Below, piece after piece: positions 1 to 6,851 of a DNA stretch of 14,937 nt; the first letter of the stretch is position 1, and each line of letters starts with the position of its first letter. The position numbers and the translations under genes are program-made. The notes under the pieces were generated by a model, which was not told the DNA's origin, ran no database searches, and saw only the letters and a program-made list of their open reading frames with translations. This stretch comes from Chloroflexota bacterium (GTDB lineage Bacteria; Chloroflexota; Anaerolineae; J102). The DNA is taken from assembly GCA_013152695.1 (NCBI GenBank), contig JAADFV010000095.1:1-14937 (forward strand). The letters are read 5' to 3'.

Positions 1-1
1 G

Positions 2-1465
2 GGTACGGTCTTGGTCTGCAACGGTGCTGGTGATAGCTCGGTACTGGTGGATGTAGGCGACATCGCCCCGGCCCAGGCCGTGATTATCACCTACCAGGTG
101 ACCATCAACTTCGGTCTGCCTTTAGGCCAGGTTACCATTGTCAACCAGGGCCTCGTCACCGGTTCCAATGTCGACGACGTCCCCACTGACGATCCTGCCA
201 CGGACAACCAGGGCGACGGCACTGCCATCATCGTCGAAGTACCGCCCACAGCGACGCCCACCGCCACACCCGAGCACATTACCCGTGTCCGTGGCTACAT
301 CTACAACCGCACTTGCGAAGGCGATGTGCTGATCGCGCCGGTTATGCTACGCCTTTATGCCAGCAATGATCCTAACGATATGGGAACACTCCTCGAAGAG
401 CGTCAGACCGATGGTGGTGGCTTCTATAACTTCTATCTGCCAGGCGATCAACCCCCATTCTACTTCGTGCAGGTCATGCCACCCCCAGGCTTCATCGCCA
501 TCGAGGCGACTTCACCCTCTGGAGATGTGCTTGCACCCGATCTGATTCGCATCAACTATCCCCAATGGCAGGTCTACGCCGACAATAACTTCGTCTTAGC
601 AGATCCGGACCTCACCTGTGACGGTACGCCCATCGTTACCCCCACACCCACGAGTACACCAACCCCCACCTCGACGCCAACCCCAACATCGACACCTACG
701 CCGACCGCTACGCCCTCGGTAGGCTGTGTGGAAGGCCATAAAGTGGATGAATTGCACGTGGGTCTGCCCGGCTGGGAGATTCATGCGCAGCCGGCTGATG
801 GTTCTTATCCGCATTTGGTCACAACGACCGATGGCACCGGCTACTTCCGTTTCGATAATCTCACGCCCGGCAACTGGCGCTTCTGGGAGATCATGCAGGT
901 AGGGTGGGAGCCGGTTACGGCTGACCTCTTTACGGCCGATGTCCCTGCCAGTAACGAATGTGTCTACATTCGCTTCAAGAACCGCCAGGCGACGGCAACC
1001 CCCACACCCACACTAACACCGACGGCCACGCCCATCCCACCCGACACACCCACGCCCATACCCAATCCCATCTACCTCCCCATCGTCATCAAACCGGGCG
1101 GGATGTGTGAGATCGGCCGGCTTCAGGTAACGGTTTGGGGCACGTTCTACAGCTTCCCTCTGACCTCGGACGGTACCGTCAAGACTATCAAGCCGCTCGA
1201 TTGGGATTCACCGACGACTTTCCGCATTGTCAATTGCAGTGGACCTGTCACCTGGACGCAGTACAAACCCACTTATTACAAGCAAGTCGGGGGATATGAA
1301 TTCACCTATCCCGGTGGCGAGGCGGGCGATATCTTCTGGATGTTTGTGCGCACAGAATGCGGTACTGTGGCCATTGCCACGGCTGTAGATGATCCCACAC
1401 CTACCCCCACTGTTTTAGAACAACCCCCACTCATTCGCACCTTCCTCCCCTCCCTGCGCCACTAA
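2..1465 (+). CDS. Secreted modular surface protein, C-terminal part (5' partial)
   Basis: The reading frame is open to the left edge, so the N-terminus and any signal peptide lie outside the window; the TTG at 11 is not taken as a start. Visible modules in order: the end of a DUF11-like conserved repeat (to about 240), a short Thr-Pro linker, a carboxypeptidase-regulatory/SdrD-B-like beta domain (about 278-607), a TPTPTST linker (about 629-718), a second SdrD-B-like domain with the pattern DGTGYFRFDNLTPG (about 722-988), another Thr-Pro linker (about 989-1063), a YLPIVIK segment (1073-1093), a beta-rich Cys-containing domain (about 1100-1390) and a Thr-Pro tail ending in FLPSLRH. The architecture is that of cell-surface or secreted proteins; Thr-Pro linkers followed by YLP(L/I)V-like segments are frequent in Chloroflexota exported proteins. 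No catalytic motif is seen, so a structural, adhesive or S-layer-associated role is inferred. It converges on the gcv operon. Confidence 0.8.
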   Translation, partial: GTVLVCNGAGDSSVLVDVGDIAPAQAVIITYQVTINFGLPLGQVTIVNQGLVTGSNVDDVPTDDPATDNQGDGTAIIVEVPPTATPTATPEHITRVRGYIYNRTCEGDVLIAPVMLRLYASNDPNDMGTLLEERQTDGGGFYNFYLPGDQPPFYFVQVMPPPGFIAIEATSPSGDVLAPDLIRINYPQWQVYADNNFVLADPDLTCDGTPIVTPTPTSTPTPTSTPTPTSTPTPTATPSVGCVEGHKVDELHVGLPGWEIHAQPADGSYPHLVTTTDGTGYFRFDNLTPGNWRFWEIMQVGWEPVTADLFTADVPASNECVYIRFKNRQATATPTPTLTPTATPIPPDTPTPIPNPIYLPIVIKPGGMCEIGRLQVTVWGTFYSFPLTSDGTVKTIKPLDWDSPTTFRIVNCSGPVTWTQYKPTYYKQVGGYEFTYPGGEAGDIFWMFVRTECGTVAIATAVDDPTPTPTVLEQPPLIRTFLPSLRH

Positions 1466-1486
1466 TTCCGGGCAGTGAGAGCTCGG

Positions 1487-1538
1487 CAGGACCTGGACAT
1501 CTTCTAGGCGTTATTCTGGAAGCTGTCCAGGTGCCCTG
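1487..1538 (+). other. Long imperfect hairpin downstream of the surface protein gene
   Basis: Bases 1491-1499 (ACCTGGACA) pair perfectly with 1524-1532. After one mismatch (1500/1523) the stem continues as 1501-1507 with 1516-1522 (one G-U), closing an 8-nt loop at 1508-1515. CAGG at 1487-1490 can extend the base with CCTG at 1535-1538 across a 2-nt bulge. The stem of about 20 bp begins 22 nt after the stop codon at 1465. There is no T-run after it, so it is not a classical intrinsic terminator. It may protect the mRNA 3' end, stop transcription with a factor, or be a palindromic repeat unit. Confidence 0.6.
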
Positions 1539-1744
1539 TCGGACTGTTCCTTTGCGCTGAGATGCAGGCTTCTGTAGACAAGCAAACCGATGCACCGATA
1601 AACCGAACTGGGTGCAGGGGCCGCCGCTAACAGCCAGGTCTACCGGTTTTCGGGTTGACCGGTTTACGAAATCCTCGCCAGCAGCAGTTCCTTATCGGCA
1701 ACATTTTGTCGCTGCCGGTGCCATAAATGCCCAAGGCAAGGCAT

Positions 1745-1779
1745 AAAAAAACCCCCTCCCCAATAAGCGGGGAGGGGGT
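1745..1779 (-). terminator. Intrinsic terminator of the gcv operon
   Basis: On the minus strand, 1779-1769 (ACCCCCTCCCC) and 1761-1751 (GGGGAGGGGGT) form a perfect 11-bp GC-rich stem with a 7-nt loop (1768-1762), followed directly by a run of seven T (complement of A 1751-1745). It lies 12 nt beyond the gcvPB stop codon. The plus strand has no T-run after the stem, so it works in one direction. Confidence 0.95.
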
Positions 1780-1791
1780 CATGGAAGAGGG

Positions 1792-3240
1792 TCAAGCAGG
1801 GACTTTGGTGAGGATGGGTTGACGTGCTGCTCGCACCTCGTCCAAACGTCGTACCGGCGCCCGGTGCGGTGCTGTGTGCAAAAGTTCGGGCGTGGTACGC
1901 GCCTCTTTGGCAATCTGCGTTAAGGCATCGACGAAGCCATCGAGGGTTTCTTTCGATTCGGTCTCAGTGGGCTCGATCATCAAAGCTTCGGGCACAATGA
2001 GGGGGAAGTAAATGGTGGGGGGATGGTAGCCGTAGTCGATCAGGCGTTTGGCAATGTCCAGGGTGTGGATATCTTCGGCGCCCTCGAGCTTGCCCTGGGC
2101 CACGAATTCATGCATGCAATAGCGATCGCCGTAAGGGATGGGGTAGTCACCCAATGCTTTGAGGCGGGCCTGCATGTAATTGGCATTGAGGACGGCGTCC
2201 TCGCTTACGCGGCGTAAACCGGCAGCTCCGTGCATACGGATATAGGTGTAGGCACGCACGATCACGCCAAAGTTGCCGTGAAAACTGCGGATGCGACCGA
2301 TGCTTTTCTCCGGCCATACCCACTCGAAATCACCTTCATCGCTCAGCCCGACCAGGGGTCCGGGCAGGTAAGGCGCCAGTTCTTCCGTCACACCGACGGG
2401 GCCAGAACCAGGACCGCCGCCACCATGGGGGGTGCTGAAGGTCTTATGCAGGTTGAAGTGCATGACATCGATGCCAAGGTCGGCGGGGCGGGTGATGCCC
2501 ATGATCGCATTGAGATTGGCGCCATCGCCATAGACGAGCCCACCCGCTTCGTGCACCAGACGGCAGACTTCATCAATGTTCTGATCGAAAAGGCCCAAGG
2601 TGCTGGGATTGGTGATCATCAGCCCCACGATGTTGTCATTCAGATGTGCTTTCAGGTCTTCGAGGTCGACATTGCCATCTTCGTCGCTGGCGATTTCGAT
2701 CGCTTTAAGGCCACTCATGGTGGTACTGGCGGGGTTGGTGCCATGGGCGGAGTCAGGGACGAGGATGGTGTCACGATGCCCTTGTCCGCGAGCGATCTGG
2801 GCTTTCCGCATGATTAACACGCCAACAAATTCACCATGGGCACCGGCCGAGGGCTGCAATGTGATGGCATCGAAGCCGGAGATCTCCGCCAGCATATCCT
2901 GCATTTCGTACATGAGCTGCATTGCTCCTTGCACGGTCGCCGGGTCTTGCAGGGGGTGGATGCTGGTGAAGCCGGGGAGACGGACGATCTGTTCGTTGAT
3001 CTTGGGGTTGTATTTCATGGTACACGACCCCAAAGGATAAAAACCGGTATCGACGCCGTAGTTTTTCTGGCTCAGGCGTACGTAATGACGAACCACATCC
3101 ACTTCACTCACCTCGGGCAGAGGGAGTTCGTCGCGCAGGTATTCGCTGGGAATAGCGGTTTCGGGTACGTCGATATCGGGCATCTGCACGCCAGAACGGC
3201 CGGGCGAGCTCAGGTCATAAATGAATTCATCAACCCTCAT
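1792..3240 (-). CDS. gcvPB: Glycine dehydrogenase (decarboxylating) subunit 2, P-protein C-terminal half
   Basis: A 482-residue PLP enzyme subunit. With GcvPA it forms the P-protein, which decarboxylates glycine and passes the aminomethyl group to the lipoyl arm of GcvH. The PLP-binding lysine lies in the motif HFNLHKTFSTPHGGGGPG (Lys266), followed by the Gly-rich loop; GFYPLGSCTMKYNP (67-80) and SAHGTNPAS (164-172) are typical of the family. Length matches the usual size of the split subunit. The start at 3240 is chosen because MRVDEFIYDLS is the family N-terminus, a strong RBS precedes it, and ATGA overlaps the gcvPA stop by 4 bp, implying translational coupling. An upstream in-frame start at 3336 would add 32 unrelated residues inside gcvPA. 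It is the last gene of the operon, followed by an intrinsic terminator. Confidence 0.97.
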   Translation of the reverse strand: MRVDEFIYDLSSPGRSGVQMPDIDVPETAIPSEYLRDELPLPEVSEVDVVRHYVRLSQKNYGVDTGFYPLGSCTMKYNPKINEQIVRLPGFTSIHPLQDPATVQGAMQLMYEMQDMLAEISGFDAITLQPSAGAHGEFVGVLIMRKAQIARGQGHRDTILVPDSAHGTNPASTTMSGLKAIEIASDEDGNVDLEDLKAHLNDNIVGLMITNPSTLGLFDQNIDEVCRLVHEAGGLVYGDGANLNAIMGITRPADLGIDVMHFNLHKTFSTPHGGGGPGSGPVGVTEELAPYLPGPLVGLSDEGDFEWVWPEKSIGRIRSFHGNFGVIVRAYTYIRMHGAAGLRRVSEDAVLNANYMQARLKALGDYPIPYGDRYCMHEFVAQGKLEGAEDIHTLDIAKRLIDYGYHPPTIYFPLIVPEALMIEPTETESKETLDGFVDALTQIAKEARTTPELLHTAPHRAPVRRLDEVRAARQPILTKVPA

Positions 3241-4616
3241 GAGAGTACCTCCTGCGATTGTGCCTGGGAGTTGAATGTGGCCAAGGCGTCCACCAGATCG
3301 TCGATATCTTCCTTCGTGTTCATTTCTGTCACACAAAGCAGCATGGCCTTGTCGAAATCTTCGTAGTCTTGAGAAAGGTCATAGCCGCCGATAATGCCAT
3401 ATTCTTCCAGCAAGAACTGGTTGACTTCGGCGACGGGGCGGGGACAACGTACCACGAATTCCTTGAAGAAGGGACGTTCATCCAGGACTTCGTAACCAGG
3501 CAAGGCTTTAATACGCTGGGCAGCGTAATGTGCTTTGTGCCAGCACAGCTCCGCTACCTTTTTCATACCTTGTTTGCCCATGGTGGCCATGTACACACCG
3601 GCAGCAAGGGCATTCAGCGATTGGTTGGAACAGATGTTGCTGGTCGCCTTGTCACGGCGGATGTGCTGTTCGCGTGTGCTCAGGGTGAGAACAAAGCCTT
3701 CCTGTCCCTCGGCATCGATCGTTTCACCCACCAGCCGCCCCGAGCTCTTACGTACCAGTTTCGAGCGGAAGGCGAACATGCCCAGGTATGGGCCTCCAAA
3801 GCTGAGGGTATTGCCCAGACTTTGGCCTTCGGCAGTGACGATATCGGCGCCGTATTCGCCGGGTGCATGGAAGAGGGCAAGGGCGATGGGATCTGTAGCA
3901 ACAGAAAGCAGGGCACCATGCGCATGGACAGCATCAGCCAGTGCCTGCATCTCGCTGCCGCTGTGCAGCTGCCCAAAAAAGTCGGGGTTTTGCACAATTA
4001 CCACTGCCGTCTTGTCATCACACAGGTCGATGAGGGCGTTGAAGTCATTTTCGCGAGTGTCATCTCCGACGATCTCCAGGTTCATGCCTTGCGTGTAAGT
4101 ACGCAGGACCTGGCGGTACATGGGATGCACGCTAGGCGAGATCACCACCTTTTTCCGCTTTTGACGGGAGACATTGATAGCCATGATCGCTGCTTCGGCC
4201 ACGGCTGTGGCGCCATCATAATGGCTGGCATTGGCGATTTCCATGCCGGTCAGGGCCGAAACCATGCTCTGATATTCGAAAATGGCCTGCAAGGTGCCCT
4301 GGCTAATCTCAGGTTGATAGGGTGTGTAGGCTGTGTAGAACTCGCTTCGGCTCAACACCATATCGACCACAGCCGGTACAAAGTGATTGTAGGCGCCTGC
4401 TCCCAAGAAGGAGGGGAATTCCCCCAATTGGGCATTGTCAGCGGCCATTTCTTGCAGTTCGCGCGCCACCTCGAGCTCGGTCAAGGGAGTAGGAAGTTGG
4501 AGTTCGGGAAAACGGTGTTCGGCGGGGATATCCTGGAAGAGTGCCTCGATATCCTTGATACCGATGACTTCCATCATGGCCCGTCGATCCGCTTCCGTGT
4601 TGGGCGTAAATCGCAT
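3237..4616 (-). CDS. gcvPA: Glycine dehydrogenase (decarboxylating) subunit 1, P-protein N-terminal half
   Basis: A 459-residue partner of GcvPB; the two form the functional P-protein dimer of the glycine cleavage system. The start MRFTPNTEADRRAMMEVIGI is the family's characteristic N-terminus. Family signatures include FLGAGAYNHFVPAVVD (about 70-85), YTPYQPEISQGTLQAIFEYQ (about 96-115) and ASHYDGATAVAEA. The PLP lysine sits in the other subunit, as expected for a split GcvP. The gene begins 2 nt after the gcvH stop, with GGGAGG 10-12 nt upstream inside gcvH, and overlaps gcvPB by 4 bp, so the three genes are tightly coupled. No frameshift or lost motif is seen. Confidence 0.97.
   Translation of the reverse strand: MRFTPNTEADRRAMMEVIGIKDIEALFQDIPAEHRFPELQLPTPLTELEVARELQEMAADNAQLGEFPSFLGAGAYNHFVPAVVDMVLSRSEFYTAYTPYQPEISQGTLQAIFEYQSMVSALTGMEIANASHYDGATAVAEAAIMAINVSRQKRKKVVISPSVHPMYRQVLRTYTQGMNLEIVGDDTRENDFNALIDLCDDKTAVVIVQNPDFFGQLHSGSEMQALADAVHAHGALLSVATDPIALALFHAPGEYGADIVTAEGQSLGNTLSFGGPYLGMFAFRSKLVRKSSGRLVGETIDAEGQEGFVLTLSTREQHIRRDKATSNICSNQSLNALAAGVYMATMGKQGMKKVAELCWHKAHYAAQRIKALPGYEVLDERPFFKEFVVRCPRPVAEVNQFLLEEYGIIGGYDLSQDYEDFDKAMLLCVTEMNTKEDIDDLVDALATFNSQAQSQEVLS
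3247..3253 (-). promoter_or_regulatory. Ribosome binding site deciding the gcvPB start
   Basis: The minus strand reads AGGAGGT here, six nucleotides before the ATG at 3240-3238. This near-perfect anti-SD match lies inside the gcvPA coding sequence. It supports the 3240 start over the longer in-frame start at 3336. Confidence 0.85.
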
Positions 4617-4618
4617 AA

Positions 4619-5017
4619 TTAGTGATCCTCCCGCTCCGCGTTGTAGGCTTCATAAGCAGCAGCATCCATGAGCTCATCCAATTCGCTCAAATCGGACGGC
4701 TTCACTTTGAAGAACCAGGCCTCGCCGTAAGGATCGGTGTTGACGATTTCGGGAGTATCTTCCAGGGCTGTGTTGATTTCAACAATCTCTCCAGAAACCG
4801 GTGTGGCAACATCGGCCGCGGCCTTGACAGATTCGACGGTGGCGACTTCGTCGCCGGCACTAACGACATCACCTACTTCCGGCAATTCGACGAAAACAAT
4901 ATCCGAGAGCTGATCCTGAGCGTAATCGCTGATTCCGACTACGACGACATCGCCTTCGAGGCGAGCCCATTCATCAGTCTTCGCGTAGCGAAGATCTTCG
5001 GGATAGTTAAGAGACAT
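4619..5017 (-). CDS. gcvH: Glycine cleavage system H-protein (lipoyl carrier)
   Basis: A 132-residue biotinyl/lipoyl-domain protein that shuttles the aminomethyl intermediate from P- to T-protein and is reoxidised by dihydrolipoyl dehydrogenase. The lipoylated lysine is Lys65 in the motif VATVESVKAAADV, and the family motifs WARLEGD...VGISDYAQDQLSDIVFVELP (residues 17-46) and NTDPYGEAWFFKV (about 93-105) are intact. Length is normal. A strong RBS (AGGAGG, around 5022-5027) precedes the ATG. The gene lies 40 nt after gcvT and 2 nt before gcvPA in the operon. Confidence 0.98.
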   Translation of the reverse strand: MSLNYPEDLRYAKTDEWARLEGDVVVVGISDYAQDQLSDIVFVELPEVGDVVSAGDEVATVESVKAAADVATPVSGEIVEINTALEDTPEIVNTDPYGEAWFFKVKPSDLSELDELMDAAAYEAYNAEREDH

Positions 5018-5057
5018 GATTCCCTCCTAAAGAGTGAGAAAAGTTGGCTTGGTAAGA

Positions 5058-6161
5058 TTAGCGGCGATAAGCCGGCAAATAGAAAGGTCGTTTGACCACT
5101 TTAGCGCGTTTTGGTTTATTACGGATGAGGATGTTGAGCTCGGTGCCCAGTTTGTTGTAAGGGCTGGGAACGTAGGCGAGGGCGAGGAATTTGTCGAGGG
5201 TGGGCGACTTCATACCGGTGGTAACCCAGCCGATAACTTTGTCACCTACGGCGACTTCATAATGTTCGCGCGGCACACCCCGATCGATCATCTCCAGCCC
5301 AACCAGCCAACGCCCTTGTTTTTCTAACTTATTCTTGAGCACAGCCTCACGTCCTATCCAGGGGCCTTTGTCCCAATCACACACCCAGGACAAGCGGGCG
5401 CCCACAGGTTCAGTTGTGGCAGAAATTTCGTGGCCGTAGAGAGGAAGACAAGCCTCGAAGCGCAAGGAATCGCGTGCAGCCAGGCCACAGGCCAACAATC
5501 CTTCTGGTTTACCTGCTTCGAGCAGGCTTTCCCACATTGCCACCGCTTTTTCTTCCGGGAAGAACATCTCGTAACCGTATTCGCCGGTGTAGCCGGTGGC
5601 GCCGATCAATGTGTCGATACCGGCCACTTTTGCCCGCGCCGCCGTATGAAAGGCAACCTTACTGAGGTCGAGATCGGTTAATTTTTGCAAGATTGCCTGA
5701 GCTTTAGGCCCCTGGATGGCCAGCATGAAAGTCGGATCAGAGATATCGACCAAATCACATTCGAACTGGGCAATGTGCGTATCCAGCCAAAACAGGTCTT
5801 TGGCCCGATTGGCGGCATTGACGATGATCATCCACTCATCAGGTAGGCGATAGAGGAAGATGTCATCGACAAAAGTTCCGTCGCTGTAGCACAAAAAACT
5901 GTACTCAGCATCCCATACTCGCATCTGGCTCACATCACGCGGCTGCACATATTGCAAAAATAGCTCGGCATCAGGACCTTTTAGCGTGAATTGTCCCATA
6001 TGGTCGATGTCGAACAAGCCCGCGGCCGTGCGCACGGCCTGATGTTCGGCCAGCGGTCCGGTGGGGTACTGAACGGGAAGTTCGTAGCCGGCAAAGGGCA
6101 CCATGCGCCCTCCCATGGCTACATGGCGTTCATACAAAGCTGTACGTTGATAATCGCTCAT
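5058..6161 (-). CDS. gcvT: Glycine cleavage system aminomethyltransferase (T-protein)
   Basis: A 367-residue, folate-dependent enzyme that releases ammonia from the H-protein-bound aminomethyl group and makes 5,10-methylene-tetrahydrofolate. Family marks are the N-terminal LYERHVAMGGRMVPFAGYELPVQY (9-32), HMGQF, the GTFVDDIFLYRL block with the acidic pair Asp99/Asp100 corresponding to the catalytic aspartate region, GATGYTGEYGYE (about 188-199), ACGLAARDSLRFEACLPLYGHE and the C-terminal GMKSPTLDKFLALAYV. Length fits the family (about 360-370). It is the first gene of the operon; the RBS is AAGGTG just before the ATG. A tandem glycine riboswitch and a terminator precede it, so its transcription is likely glycine-controlled. 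Confidence 0.97.
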   Translation of the reverse strand: MSDYQRTALYERHVAMGGRMVPFAGYELPVQYPTGPLAEHQAVRTAAGLFDIDHMGQFTLKGPDAELFLQYVQPRDVSQMRVWDAEYSFLCYSDGTFVDDIFLYRLPDEWMIIVNAANRAKDLFWLDTHIAQFECDLVDISDPTFMLAIQGPKAQAILQKLTDLDLSKVAFHTAARAKVAGIDTLIGATGYTGEYGYEMFFPEEKAVAMWESLLEAGKPEGLLACGLAARDSLRFEACLPLYGHEISATTEPVGARLSWVCDWDKGPWIGREAVLKNKLEKQGRWLVGLEMIDRGVPREHYEVAVGDKVIGWVTTGMKSPTLDKFLALAYVPSPYNKLGTELNILIRNKPKRAKVVKRPFYLPAYRR

Positions 6162-6199
6162 TTTACACCTTCAGGAATGAGGAAAATGACACCGGCAAC

Positions 6200-6232
6200 A
6201 AAAAGAGCCATGGACATAATGTCCCGGCTCTT
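6200..6232 (-). terminator. Leader terminator between glycine riboswitch and gcvT
   Basis: On the minus strand AAGAGCC (6232-6226) pairs with GGCTCTT (6209-6203) and the inner GGACA (6224-6220) with TGTCC (6216-6212), around a 3-nt loop and a small 1x2 internal bulge. A run of five T (complement of A 6204-6200), then G and TT, follows. It lies immediately 3' of the second riboswitch aptamer and 39 nt before the gcvT start, so it is the likely expression platform that decides read-through into the operon. Confidence 0.85.
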
Positions 6233-6234
6233 TA

Positions 6235-6445
6235 CTCTGTCCTGAAACCTGAGAGATTGACCGGCATCAAAATGGGATGCCAGCTTTCCCCGTCGGTGAA
6301 GGTCTGACGACAAAATCAGGCCCTTACTCTCCAGAGCGCTGTCAATGTGCGATCCGGTTGCCTGAGAGATTGGTTAGTTCGACCGGTTCCGAACAAACTT
6401 GCCCCTTCGGCGATCAGCAATGAGTGCTGATACTCTCTCGCACAC
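6235..6445 (-). ncRNA. Tandem glycine riboswitch (two aptamers)
   Basis: Two consecutive glycine aptamers on the minus strand precede gcvT. Aptamer I (about 6445-6346) has CGCCGAAGGGGCAA (6412-6399), AATCTCTCAGGCAA (6372-6359) and a P1 helix pairing GTGCGA (6443-6438) with TCGCAC (6352-6347). Aptamer II (about 6340-6235) has CACCGACGGGGAAA (6298-6285), AATCTCTCAGG (6258-6248) and a P1 pairing CTCTG (6336-6332) with CAGAG (6239-6235). These match the conserved cores of the glycine riboswitch class (gcvT motif), which binds glycine and usually turns on glycine cleavage genes. The terminator at 6200-6232 follows directly. Boundaries are approximate to a few bases. Confidence 0.96.
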
Positions 6446-6851
6446 TTCGACCAGCAAATATTGAATTTTTAGGGTGACGCAGGCGAAAAACACAGCTCAA
6501 CTTGTCAAAAACTGTATATTTCGACCATGCCGGGCACCAGTTTATCATTGATCTACGAATCCGTCAACACTTTGTTTGCTGTGGGAGGCTGTATCCGTTT
6601 AGTCGGTGGTGCAGGAAAATTTCACTGATAAAAGTGCGTCGCACCTGCCGAGGTGCGACGCACTTGCTCCACGCCGACTAAATTAATACAGTGTCTTGTG
6701 TTGGGAGGACTCCCTCCTGACCTCCCCCAAAAACGGTAGTGGCGAGCGTTGAGAGAGGTTGGAGGAGGCCTACTTGCAGCATCGCAAAAAATGCAGTATG
6801 GTGCCTCTGTCCTAGCAACCTTCTCCAATCTCCCGGTAAAATCACACAATC
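6446..6851. other. Divergent intergenic region between gcv leader and oxidoreductase
   Basis: About 400 bp separate the gcv leader from the plus-strand oxidoreductase. It contains repeat element copy 1 (6589-6695) and a short purine/pyrimidine inverted repeat just after it (around 6701-6730, TTGGGAGG with CCTCCCCCAA). The gcv promoter must lie upstream of 6445 on the minus strand; a TTGACA exists at 6508-6503 but has no good -10 at the right distance. No small gene is supported here. Confidence 0.5.
6589..6695. repeat. Palindromic repeat element, copy 1 (MITE/REP-like)
   Basis: The segment aligns with 8208-8315 almost end to end with a single 1-bp indel. Its ends form imperfect inverted repeats: CTGTAT..TTTAGTCGG on the left (6589-6607) and the complement CCGACTAAA..ATACAG on the right (about 6674-6692). 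Inside is a perfect 15-bp stem, 6632-6646 with 6651-6665, around the loop GCCG. No open frame, transposase or obvious target-site duplication is seen. Size and end structure suggest a non-autonomous mobile element (MITE) or REP-like palindrome; the family is unknown to me. Confidence 0.8.

Larger units (their letters stand above)
1466..1791. other. Convergent intergenic region
   Basis: This 326-bp stretch separates the converging surface-protein gene and gcv operon. It holds the hairpin at 1487-1538 and the gcv terminator at 1745-1779. Between them (1539-1744) I see only scattered AACCGG/ACCGGT words (for example ACCGGT twice, around 1643 and 1659) that can pair weakly. There is no gene, promoter or RNA that I can support. 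Confidence 0.6.

Noticed and set aside
629..718. Short tandem repeats that could be read as a CRISPR-like or satellite array
   Set aside because: They are in-frame Thr-Pro-Ser codon repeats of a protein linker, with no spacers.
3241..3336. Upstream in-frame start giving gcvPB 32 extra residues
   Set aside because: The extension lies within gcvPA and does not resemble the family; the ATG at 3240 has AGGAGGT at 6 nt and the typical N-terminus.
3258..4622. A 454-codon open frame on the plus strand, antisense to nearly all of gcvPA
   Set aside because: It mirrors gcvPA, has no recognisable domain, and the minus-strand gene has complete family motifs and RBS. It is a codon-bias shadow.
6503..6508. 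TTGACA on the minus strand as the -35 of the gcv promoter
   Set aside because: At 16-18 nt downstream the sequence is CGCCTG-like, with no -10 match, so I do not call a promoter.
6701..6730. TTGGGAGG / CCTCCCCCAA inverted repeat as a terminator
   Set aside because: No T-run follows and the pairing is short and ambiguous; it is probably chance purine/pyrimidine symmetry.
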